From NCBI RefSeq assembly GCF_000024105.1, contig NC_013171.1:558001-622000 (forward strand): 64,000 nucleotides of DNA. Reading direction: 5' to 3'. The notes under the pieces were generated by a model that was not told the origin of the DNA, did not search any database, and saw nothing but the letters and a program-made list of their open reading frames with translations. Both the position numbers and the translations under genes were made by a program. The stretch comes from Anaerococcus prevotii DSM 20548 (GTDB taxonomy: Bacteria; Bacillota; Clostridia; Tissierellales; Peptoniphilaceae). Numbering within the stretch: position 1 is the first letter of the stretch; every line of letters begins with the position of its first letter. This document shows positions 52,581-60,137 of this stretch, one piece after another.

Positions 52581-52796
52581 ATGAATTTATCTAAGAAAAT
52601 AATCCTAGCTTCTTCACTATTTTTTCTTACTGCCTATTCTACTTCCAAGGGAGAAGTAGACAGAGAAACAAATTTAGTGAAAGAAGAAATCACAGATCAA
52701 AAGATAGAAGGAAATTTCCAAGAGGAAGAGATTATAGACTTTAATGATCCTGACTTTAATATAGAAAATGTAGATTATGATTCATGTTGTAAATAA
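52581..52796 (+). CDS. small exported peptide ending in Cys-Cys-Lys
   Basis: 71 residues. It has a basic N-terminus and a hydrophobic segment (about 7-18) like a lipoprotein signal, but the lipobox position reads LTAYS, without Cys. An acidic mature part follows, ending DSCCK. Ribosome site GAAGGAG at correct spacing. The SBP gene starts nine bases after the stop. No family recognised. The tandem Cys codons next to the stop, downstream of a Cys T-box, are suggestive: it may bind a metal or thiol, or act as a translated Cys sensor coupled to the SBP gene. Both are speculation. Confidence 0.6.
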   Translation: MNLSKKIILASSLFFLTAYSTSKGEVDRETNLVKEEITDQKIEGNFQEEEIIDFNDPDFNIENVDYDSCCK

Positions 52797-52805
52797 GGAG
52801 ATATT

Positions 52806-53879
52806 ATGAAAAATAAGAAATTATTAGCTGCTTTACTAATAGCTTCAATGAGCTTAACAGCTTGTGTGAAAAATGGGGAAGACGAAAAAATAGATTCAAA
52901 GATAGAAACTAGCCAAGAAAACATGCAGGGAGAAAATCTTTTAGATAAAGAACACAGTATAAAAGATGAGCCAAGGTACGGAAGTAAAATTAGGATTGGT
53001 TTTGATGGAGATCTTTGTATAGCAGGCCAAAATATAGCAGAAATAGAAGGATACTACAAGGAAAAGGGTCTTGATGTAGAATTTGTAAATACAAAACAAG
53101 GTAAAGACGCTTTAGGAACTGGCCAAATTGATGCAATGACAGGAGAGTTTGGTGGACTATTAGTTCCAGCAACTAAGGGACTTAACTATGTCTTCTCAAC
53201 ATCCAACCACTCAGGTTGTAAGTCACTTTATGTTCTAGATGAAAGTTCATATAAAGAAACCAAAGACTTGGAAAATGAAGCTGTTGCTGTAACAAATGGT
53301 ATAGGTAACAGTGGACATAACACTCTTTTAAGATTCCTATCTCACGATGGAATAGATTCAGACAAGATTAGCGTTAAACCTGTAGATCCTTCTGCAGTAA
53401 TCCAAGCTTTGGAAAGTGGGGAGATAAAAGGAGCAGTACTTGATGACCAATTTGCCCAAGAATTCTTACAAGCAGGCAAAATTAGGCCTATAAGATCTCT
53501 TACAACAGATGAAGATTTCAAGGACGAAGTATGCTGTGTAACAGCATTTAACAGAGATTTCGTCGAGCAAAACCCAATGATTGCTGAACTTGTTGCAGAG
53601 CAAATCGCAAGGGGAAGTCACTACGTAGCTGATAATCCAGAGGATGCTTTAAAGAAACTTCAAGATAATAACCTAGCTGCTGGAGATTCTAAAGTTGCTA
53701 CAGAACTACTTAAAACTTATGATTACAGCCTAGATAACGAAGATGGACTTGAAACAATCAGGGCTTACTTTGATGATTATAAGAAATTAGGTCTAATTGA
53801 TGATAGCAAATCTACAGATGACTATATCAAAGAATACTGGATACCACTAGGAAATGGAGAAGTCGAAGTAGTTGAATAA
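52806..53879 (+). CDS. SsuA/NMT1-like ABC importer binding lipoprotein, Cys-rich
   Basis: 357 residues, lipobox LTAC (Cys20). The fold is that of taurine/sulfonate/nitrate-type binding proteins: IRIGFDGDLCIAGQNIAEIEGYYKEKGLDVEFV, then TGQIDAMTGEFGGLLVPATKGL and AVAVTNGIGNSGHNTLLRFL. Unusually for an exported protein it has several cysteines: GDLCIAG, SGCKSLY and DEVCCVTAF. The cysteine T-box upstream suggests the substrate is a sulfur compound such as cystine, a cysteine derivative or a sulfonate. Start codon follows AAGGAGATATT. Confidence 0.85.
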   Translation: MKNKKLLAALLIASMSLTACVKNGEDEKIDSKIETSQENMQGENLLDKEHSIKDEPRYGSKIRIGFDGDLCIAGQNIAEIEGYYKEKGLDVEFVNTKQGKDALGTGQIDAMTGEFGGLLVPATKGLNYVFSTSNHSGCKSLYVLDESSYKETKDLENEAVAVTNGIGNSGHNTLLRFLSHDGIDSDKISVKPVDPSAVIQALESGEIKGAVLDDQFAQEFLQAGKIRPIRSLTTDEDFKDEVCCVTAFNRDFVEQNPMIAELVAEQIARGSHYVADNPEDALKKLQDNNLAAGDSKVATELLKTYDYSLDNEDGLETIRAYFDDYKKLGLIDDSKSTDDYIKEYWIPLGNGEVEVVE

Positions 53880-53891
53880 GAAGGAGATTTC

Positions 53892-54920
53892 ATGCAAGAT
53901 AGCAAATTTCTTAATGAAAATTTAAAAGAAAAGCTAACTGCAAAAGACTTAGAAAAACTAGAAAGTGGTGATGAAAAGCCTTCTATTATTGGGCTTTTCA
54001 TTCCTCTAGTCTTTGCAGTCTTAGCCATTCTAGAATTTATATATGTTAAAAATTATGATCCAAATATAGGAATTACAAGGTTATATCCAACTTTTCTAAT
54101 GATTCTAGGAGGAATTTACCTACTTTCCCTTCTAATATCATTAAAGTTTGAAAAGATTAGAGATACCTTGAATAAATATTGGCCTTTATATACGGCGATT
54201 TTCCTTATATTTATTGTATTTGACCTATTGACATTGAAATTTAATATATTACAATTGCCATATTTCCCATGGTTAGATAAGGTATTTAATTCAATGGCAG
54301 CTGATAAGTCCTATCTCCTAGAATCAGTAATATCATCCCTTAAACTTCTCTTTACTGGTTATATTATAGGAGGACTCTTGGGAATAATTACAGGAATTCT
54401 TGCGGGTTACTTCGAGAAGGTTAACTACTGGATTGATCCAATTCTAAAACTTCTTGGACCAATTCCTACAACAACTTGGCTTCCACTAGTTATGGTTCTT
54501 GCTATTAATTTATTCCAAGGGGCTGTATTTATCATAGCCTTGGGAGTTTGGTTTCAAGTTACTCTTGCAACTATTACAGGAATTAGAAATGTTGACCCTG
54601 CCTTTTATGAGGCAGCAAGGACCTTAGGAGCGACTAACAAGGACATGGTAAGAAGAATAGCAATACCATCTGCGATGCCAAATATCTTCCAAGGTCTAGT
54701 ATCTGCGATGAGTGCAGCTTGTAACGCCCTAATCGTTGCGGAGATGATGGGAGTTGAGTCAGGTCTTGGTTGGTATATAACATGGAAGAGTTCATGGGCA
54801 GACTACACTGCTATGTATGGAGCTATAATCCTACTAGCTGTAACCTTCGTTATAGTTAATATCTTAATTAAAAAGCTAAGCGATAGGGTGCTCGTTTGGA
54901 AGAATGAGGGGGCAATATAA
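53892..54920 (+). CDS. SsuC-like ABC importer permease
   Basis: 342 residues. The C-terminal two thirds is a binding-protein-dependent transport domain with GGLLGIITGILAGYF, and the ATPase-docking EAA loop FYEAARTLGATNKDMVRRIAIPSAMPN (about residues 240-265; quoted in parts). The N-terminal about 120 residues add extra hydrophobic helices compared with SsuC/TauC (about 260 residues). Stop and ATPase start share one base. Part of the T-box-controlled operon. Confidence 0.9.
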   Translation: MQDSKFLNENLKEKLTAKDLEKLESGDEKPSIIGLFIPLVFAVLAILEFIYVKNYDPNIGITRLYPTFLMILGGIYLLSLLISLKFEKIRDTLNKYWPLYTAIFLIFIVFDLLTLKFNILQLPYFPWLDKVFNSMAADKSYLLESVISSLKLLFTGYIIGGLLGIITGILAGYFEKVNYWIDPILKLLGPIPTTTWLPLVMVLAINLFQGAVFIIALGVWFQVTLATITGIRNVDPAFYEAARTLGATNKDMVRRIAIPSAMPNIFQGLVSAMSAACNALIVAEMMGVESGLGWYITWKSSWADYTAMYGAIILLAVTFVIVNILIKKLSDRVLVWKNEGAI

Positions 54921-55663
54921 TGACAGAATTAGTTTTTGATAATGTAGGCAAATTATTTACAAGAGCTGACAAAAATGGCTTAACTCATGCCATATCAGAT
55001 GTTAGCTTTAAGGCCAAAGAGAAAGAATTCGTATCCATAGTTGGTCCTTCCGGCTGCGGTAAAAGTACAATGCTAAGACTTATAGCAGGTCTTATTGGAC
55101 CAAGCTTTGGCGAAATTACCCTAGATGGAGAAAAAATCACCGAGCCAAGAAGCAACAGGGGCATGGTGTTTCAAAAGCCAACATTATTTCCTTGGCTAAC
55201 AGTTAAGGAAAATGTATCCTTTTCAGGAGATCTAGCTAAGAAAACTGATGATAAGATGGTAGAGAAACTTCTAAAGAAGGTGGGCCTCGAGGAGTTTAAG
55301 GATGTCTATCCGCAAGCCCTTTCAGGAGGAATGGCCCAAAGGGTATCTCTTATAAGAACTCTAATCAACAAACCAGAGGTAATGCTTTTAGATGAGCCAC
55401 TGGGAGCCCTTGATGCTTTTACTAGAATGAATATGCAAGATTTAATCCTTGACTTATGGAAAGAAGAAGAAAACCTAAACATAATGGTAACCCACGATGT
55501 GGACGAAGCAATCTACATGTCAACAAAAGTCCTAGTTATGCAGGCAAATCCTGGAAGAATTAAGAAAATAGTAGACATCGACCTCCCTTACCCAAGATCG
55601 AGGACAAGTAAGGAATTTACCGCTTACAGAAATGAAATAATGGAAGAATTAAATATTGATTAG
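54920..55663 (+). CDS. SsuB/TauB-like ABC importer ATPase
   Basis: 247 residues. Walker A GPSGCGKST, Q-loop MVFQKPTLFPWL, signature LSGGMAQRVSLIRTL, Walker B VMLLDEPLGALDAFTR and H-loop MVTHDVDEA. The Q-loop and D-loop style is that of nitrate/sulfonate/taurine importers. Last gene of the operon, with a hairpin terminator just after the stop. Confidence 0.94.
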   Translation: MTELVFDNVGKLFTRADKNGLTHAISDVSFKAKEKEFVSIVGPSGCGKSTMLRLIAGLIGPSFGEITLDGEKITEPRSNRGMVFQKPTLFPWLTVKENVSFSGDLAKKTDDKMVEKLLKKVGLEEFKDVYPQALSGGMAQRVSLIRTLINKPEVMLLDEPLGALDAFTRMNMQDLILDLWKEEENLNIMVTHDVDEAIYMSTKVLVMQANPGRIKKIVDIDLPYPRSRTSKEFTAYRNEIMEELNID

Positions 55664-55668
55664 AATCG

Positions 55669-55696
55669 ACTCTCAGAATATTTTCTGGGAGTTTTC
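55669..55696 (+). terminator. terminator of the T-box importer operon
   Basis: ACTCTCAGAA (55669-55678) pairs with TTCTGGGAGT (55683-55692, one A-C or G-U position), then TTT. Confidence 0.82.
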
Positions 55697-55713
55697 TAAT
55701 GTATAAAAACATT

Positions 55714-55755
55714 TTGATAAATCGTTTACAAATATTTATATATATATTATATAAT
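55714..55755 (+). promoter_or_regulatory. nrfA promoter with Rex-like operator
   Basis: TTTACA (55725-55730) and TATAAT (55750-55755), 19 apart. TTGATAA-ATCG-TTTACAA (55714-55731) is an 18-base near-palindrome. It differs by one base per half from TTGTTAAnnnnTTAACAA, the clostridial Rex site as I recall it, and overlaps the -35. Confidence 0.45.
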
Positions 55756-55784
55756 GATAGTAGAAAATAAGAAAAGGAGGTCCT

Positions 55785-56990
55785 ATGAAAAAGAAAATAT
55801 TAAGCCTTCTATCTGCTATTACATTTGTATTTTTACTTTCATCATGCTCTAATGATAGTGAGATTAAGACTGCAGATGATTGGAAGGAGAAGTATCCAGA
55901 TGTATACGCTACATACCAGGCCAATGCCGATATGAGTGAAACTAAATATGGTGGTTCTGTCCAAGTAGACTATCTAGAAGAATATCCTAACCTTAAAGAA
56001 TTCTATGATGGTTATGGCTTTAGCAAGCAATACGACAGGGCAAGAGGACATACATACGCTCTAGAAGATGTACTCAATACTAAAAGGCCAAAGGCTGGTG
56101 CAAGTTGCTTGGCTTGTAAGAGTGCTGATTTTGTAGTGGCCTTAGAAAAAGGTGGAGTGGATGTAAATGTTATGGATTTTGATGAATTTGTAGAAAATAA
56201 TCCAGATATGTCAACCATATCTTGCTATGATTGCCATATGAATGATGTGCCAAGTCTACAAGTTACAAGAAGCCATACCCAAAAGGCAATAGAGAAGGGA
56301 GAGATCCCAACTAATGCTGATCTTGAAACCATAACTTGTGCCCAATGTCACGTTGAATACTACCAAGATCCTGAAACCAAAGAAGTTATAATGCCAACCA
56401 AATACGGTCTAGAAACAGACGATATGTTAAAGTATTATGACGAAATTGAATTTAAGGATTGGGAACATCCTCAGACCAAAGCGCCTATGCTTAAGGCTCA
56501 ACACCCAGAGTTTGAGACCTTCCACGGATCAGTTCACCAACAAGCAGGCCTTACTTGTATAGACTGTCACATGCCAGAAGTTGAAGGCGAAGATGGAAAG
56601 ATGGTTAAGTCCCACCACTGGACAAGTCCACTCAAAAACAAAGAGACTCTAGAAAATACCTGCCTATCTTGTCACGCTGGAAAGACTTCAGATGAGCTAA
56701 TAGCTTGGGTAGAAGAAGTTCAAGGCGAAGTTTATGATAGGACAAATGAGGTTAGTGATAAACTAAAAGTATATATCGATGAACTAGCCCTTCATATCGA
56801 AAAGGGAGACTTATCAGATGAGGATAAGGCAAAACTTCAAGATATCCATAGGAAAGCACAGTTTAAATGGGATTTTGTCTTTGTAGAAAATGGAGAAGGA
56901 TTCCACAATTCTACAAGTGCTCACAAAAACTTAGATGAAGCTGAAGCTCTAATCGATGAAGGTATGGAAATTTTAGATAAGTACAAATAA
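55785..56990 (+). CDS. nrfA: cytochrome c nitrite reductase (ammonia-forming), lipoprotein form
   Basis: Pentaheme enzyme reducing nitrite to ammonium. Five heme sites: the catalytic CLACK (Cys108, Cys111, Lys112), CYDCH (147), CAQCH (185), CIDCH (258) and CLSCH (293). 401 residues, near the usual 440-480 minus signal. The N-terminus has lipobox LSSC (Cys21), so it is probably lipid-anchored. No nrfH quinol dehydrogenase lies next to it; heme-attachment genes follow directly. Strong ribosome site AAGGAGG. Confidence 0.95.
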   Translation: MKKKILSLLSAITFVFLLSSCSNDSEIKTADDWKEKYPDVYATYQANADMSETKYGGSVQVDYLEEYPNLKEFYDGYGFSKQYDRARGHTYALEDVLNTKRPKAGASCLACKSADFVVALEKGGVDVNVMDFDEFVENNPDMSTISCYDCHMNDVPSLQVTRSHTQKAIEKGEIPTNADLETITCAQCHVEYYQDPETKEVIMPTKYGLETDDMLKYYDEIEFKDWEHPQTKAPMLKAQHPEFETFHGSVHQQAGLTCIDCHMPEVEGEDGKMVKSHHWTSPLKNKETLENTCLSCHAGKTSDELIAWVEEVQGEVYDRTNEVSDKLKVYIDELALHIEKGDLSDEDKAKLQDIHRKAQFKWDFVFVENGEGFHNSTSAHKNLDEAEALIDEGMEILDKYK

Positions 56991-56995
56991 AATAT

Positions 56996-57032
56996 AAGGA
57001 CTCAGGGAGAAAACTCCTTATGAGTCCTTTTG
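56996..57032 (+). terminator. hairpin between nrfA and resB
   Basis: AAGGACTCA (56996-57004) with TGAGTCCTT (57021-57029) and inner GGGAG/CTCCT, then TTTG. The ribosome site of resB follows at once, so it is probably an attenuating or mRNA-stabilising hairpin. Confidence 0.65.
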
Positions 57033-57048
57033 TTTTAAAAGGAGATTT

Positions 57049-58338
57049 ATGAAAAATGATAATATAATAAAGAGAATATTTAAGTCTTTTTATACTATGA
57101 AATTTGGAATTATTCTTTTGATTGTAATAGCCCTAGTCTCATTAATAGGAACTGTTATACCTCAAGGAAATGATCCGACTTTCTATAGGCAAGGCTATTC
57201 TCCGCTGATGGCTGAAGTGATCCTAGCCTTTAACTTTGATAATTTATTCTTTTCTAAATGGTATATATTTCTCACAGGACTTTTACTAGTAAACCTATTC
57301 TTGTGCTCAATTAATAGGGCAAGACCAATTATAAAGGCATCCTTTAAAGATCCAGATATTAGTAAGAAAATTAAAAACTTGGATAAATTTATTGAAATTA
57401 AGAGTGAAAGTAATGATGAGAAATTATTTAAGGACTTGGGCTTTGGAACATTTAAGGAAGAAGAAATAGATGGAAAGAAAATACGCTACAAATTTTCCAA
57501 CAAGATTGGTCATTTAGGTTCCTGGCTTACCCACCTATCAATAATTATAATAATACTCTCCTTTGGCTGCGGTAGATATCTAGGCTTTGACGAATATGTA
57601 TATGGAGTCCCTGGAGAGACCTTAGAACTTGAAAATTCTGACTATCAGATAAAAATTGACAATTATAATGTATTATTTAGAGAAGATTTTACGGTGGAGC
57701 AATATATTACAGAGATGACGATCCTTGATAAGGATGGTAAAAGCGTAAAAGAGGGCACATCCATGGTCAACCATCCCTTAAGATTTGATAAATTTAGCGT
57801 ATATCAGAACTCAACCGGATGGGCTGTGGATGCACTTTTATTTAAAGATAAGAAGTCCTATAAGGAGAAAATTCTCTATAATTCTGAGGTTTTTGTAGAA
57901 GACGATAAGAAAATCGCCCTCCAATTAGTAGACTTCTATCCAGATTTCGATTCTGCTAATCCAACCAAGCCAAAGACAAAATCTCCTTTCTTGAAACATC
58001 CCGTTGCCCTATACGCACTTTTTTATGATGGAGAAAGGGTTGACATGGGACTTAATCATGTGGGAGATCCTATCGAATGGGAAGAGTACACTTTTGTCCT
58101 GGAAAATCCTAAGATGTTTACCCTCCTTCAAGTTGCGGATGATCCTGGAACTTCATTTGCCCTTGTCGGTGGAGCAATCCTTCTTGTTGGCTTATTCTTG
58201 GCCTTTTATATGAATCCTAAAGAGATGATTGTAATAGAGGAAAATGGTAGGAAGAGATTGTTTGTCAAACAAGCAAAAAACGACAAGATTTTTGAAAGAA
58301 AAATAGAAAAAATACTAGAAGAAATGGAGCTTAGATGA
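57049..58338 (+). CDS. resB: ResB-like cytochrome c biogenesis protein
   Basis: Membrane part of the System II heme lyase. 429 residues, with N-terminal helices (FGIILLIVIALVSLIGTVIPQ; IFLTGLLLVNLFLCSINRA), a third helix near 165-185 (LGSWLTHLSIIIIILSFGCG), a large extracytoplasmic domain with DNYNVLFREDFTVEQY, and a last helix near 375-390. The start follows AAAGGAG. Its stop overlaps the ccsA start by four bases. It should attach heme to NrfA together with CcsA, but that gene is broken here. Confidence 0.9.
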   Translation: MKNDNIIKRIFKSFYTMKFGIILLIVIALVSLIGTVIPQGNDPTFYRQGYSPLMAEVILAFNFDNLFFSKWYIFLTGLLLVNLFLCSINRARPIIKASFKDPDISKKIKNLDKFIEIKSESNDEKLFKDLGFGTFKEEEIDGKKIRYKFSNKIGHLGSWLTHLSIIIIILSFGCGRYLGFDEYVYGVPGETLELENSDYQIKIDNYNVLFREDFTVEQYITEMTILDKDGKSVKEGTSMVNHPLRFDKFSVYQNSTGWAVDALLFKDKKSYKEKILYNSEVFVEDDKKIALQLVDFYPDFDSANPTKPKTKSPFLKHPVALYALFYDGERVDMGLNHVGDPIEWEEYTFVLENPKMFTLLQVADDPGTSFALVGGAILLVGLFLAFYMNPKEMIVIEENGRKRLFVKQAKNDKIFERKIEKILEEMELR

Positions 58339-59127
58339 TGGATTTATTGAGATTAGAAAACATCTTATTTTATATAGGACTATTTGGATATTTGGTGTCC
58401 ATGGTTTTATTCATACTATTATTTGTAAATAAAATTGAGAAATTGGGAAAGATTGCTAAGAATATATTTTTAATAGCCTTCATATCCCACACCCTAGCCC
58501 TATTTGTGAGGGGAATTAATGCAGGAAGAATTCCTCTGTCAAACCAATATGAGTTTGCTACAGCATTCGCCTGGGGAATTGCGCTTTGTTACTTAATATT
58601 CGAAAGGAAATTTAATCTTCTTGCCATGGGGACTTTCGTAAGTCCAATTCTATTTTTGATAATAGGCTATGCGGCTATGAGGGATAAGTCAGTTAGGCCT
58701 CTAATGCCAGCTTTAGATAGTAAGTGGCTAGCAGTTCACGTTTCCCTTGCCATAATTTCCTACGGAGCTTTTGCGGTAGCATGTGGTGTATAGGTTATGT
58801 ATTTATTAAGAGATAAAGTTAATGGGGGAGGATCTTCAGCTATGAGCCTGCCTGACAAGGATGTTTTGGACCTTATTTCTTACCCTAGTTATGATTACAG
58901 GATCAATTTGGGCTGAATCCGCTTGGGGCAGGTACTGGGCTTGGGATCCAAAGGAAACTTGGTCTCTTGTGACTTGGATAATATATGCAATATATCTTCA
59001 CCTTAGAAAATCTAGAGGATGGAGTGGAAAAAGAGCAGCTATATTTTCGATTGTAGGATTTATATCAGTAATATTTACCTACATCGGAGTAAATACCCTC
59101 CTCCCATCCCTACATTCCTATGCATAA
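58335..59127 (+). pseudogene. ccsA: ccsA cytochrome c assembly protein, broken by a stop and a frameshift
   Basis: The reading frame starting at 58335 encodes the first 152 residues (several helices, NQYEFATAFAWG), then hits TAG at 58791-58793. The same frame continues sensibly past it ([27 protein letters not shown]) to about 58886. The family's heme-handling WxWDPKET block ([16 protein letters not shown]) and the last helices lie in another frame (58861-59127). So there is at least one in-frame stop plus a frameshift or small deletion around 58875-58890. A sequencing error would need to explain two separate lesions. Confidence 0.85.
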
Positions 59128-59129
59128 TT

Positions 59130-59150
59130 AGAGCCTTCGAGGCTCTTTTT
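59130..59150 (+). terminator. terminator after ccsA
   Basis: AGAGCCT (59130-59136), TCG loop, AGGCTCT (59140-59146), TTTT. Confidence 0.88.
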
Positions 59151-59237
59151 ATTTATCAATCAAAACTTGTATGATTGAGTAAAAAGAAAGATGGAGTAAA
59201 ATACTTATAGCTTAATTTATTAAGTGAAAGGAAATTT

Positions 59238-60137
59238 ATGGGTATTAATGAAAATTATAAAAAAGTAATTGAGCCTATTTTTATGGTGGCTTTGATAAGT
59301 TTACTGATATTTTTATCGAATGTATCATTATTAATTCTTGCCACAGGCCCAATTCTTTTGAGTATTTATATTTTTAAATACGGATACAAGGGATTTTTAA
59401 CTACTCTTCTTGGGACTTTTATCCTAGGACTCTTGTATATGGATATAAAAGATTTGATAGTACTAGTAGGCTTGATTTTTCTAATAAGCTTATGCTTTTA
59501 TCTACCGATTAGATATCAAAAAAACGACAAGGTTGAGATTCTAACGGTATTTATTCTCCTAACTCTTATCCTAACAGGATCCTTTAGCTATTCTCTAGTT
59601 AAAGAAGGATTAAGTCTTGATTATCTTGCAAATGAAATGAAGGGGATAATCGAAGGAAGCCTAGAATACAAGTTGCCAATAGAATATATTAAGCTAAGTA
59701 TAGGGCTTTACCCAAGCTTCTTTGCTTTTTTTTCTTTTATCTACTCTTTAGCTGGCATCAAACTTATTAGAAATTATGTAAGTATAAAGCTAGATTTAGT
59801 AGATGACCTTAAGAAAGCTAATGAGCTTAGGTTGGAGTATAAGGATTTGTTAGCCTTTGTGGCCTTTGCAGGTCTTTCCTATCTATTAGCCTTTTTATTT
59901 AAAGTAGATATGAACTATGTCTACCTTAATATTGTAGGAATTATCCTAGTTGTTATAGCCTTTAATGGCTTATCGGCCTACGATTATATGATAGCAAAAT
60001 CATCAATTCCCGTATCTAGGGGATTTCAGTGGTTTTTCATAATTATTTTATTAGAATTTTTGCTGATTTTTTTCGTGATTTTAGGATTTATTGATATAAT
60101 ACTAGATATAAGAAAGAAAAGGAGCTTAAATGAATAA
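59238..60137 (+). CDS. YybS-like DUF2232 membrane protein
   Basis: 299 residues with about eight hydrophobic helices and little else. It sits immediately before gdpP-rplI-dnaB, the position of the DUF2232 (YybS) protein in Bacillus and clostridia, and its length and helix pattern fit. Function is unknown in the family; its conserved position suggests a link to c-di-AMP or ribosome/replication genes. Overlaps gdpP by 8 bases. Confidence 0.75.
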   Translation: MGINENYKKVIEPIFMVALISLLIFLSNVSLLILATGPILLSIYIFKYGYKGFLTTLLGTFILGLLYMDIKDLIVLVGLIFLISLCFYLPIRYQKNDKVEILTVFILLTLILTGSFSYSLVKEGLSLDYLANEMKGIIEGSLEYKLPIEYIKLSIGLYPSFFAFFSFIYSLAGIKLIRNYVSIKLDLVDDLKKANELRLEYKDLLAFVAFAGLSYLLAFLFKVDMNYVYLNIVGIILVVIAFNGLSAYDYMIAKSSIPVSRGFQWFFIIILLEFLLIFFVILGFIDIILDIRKKRSLNE

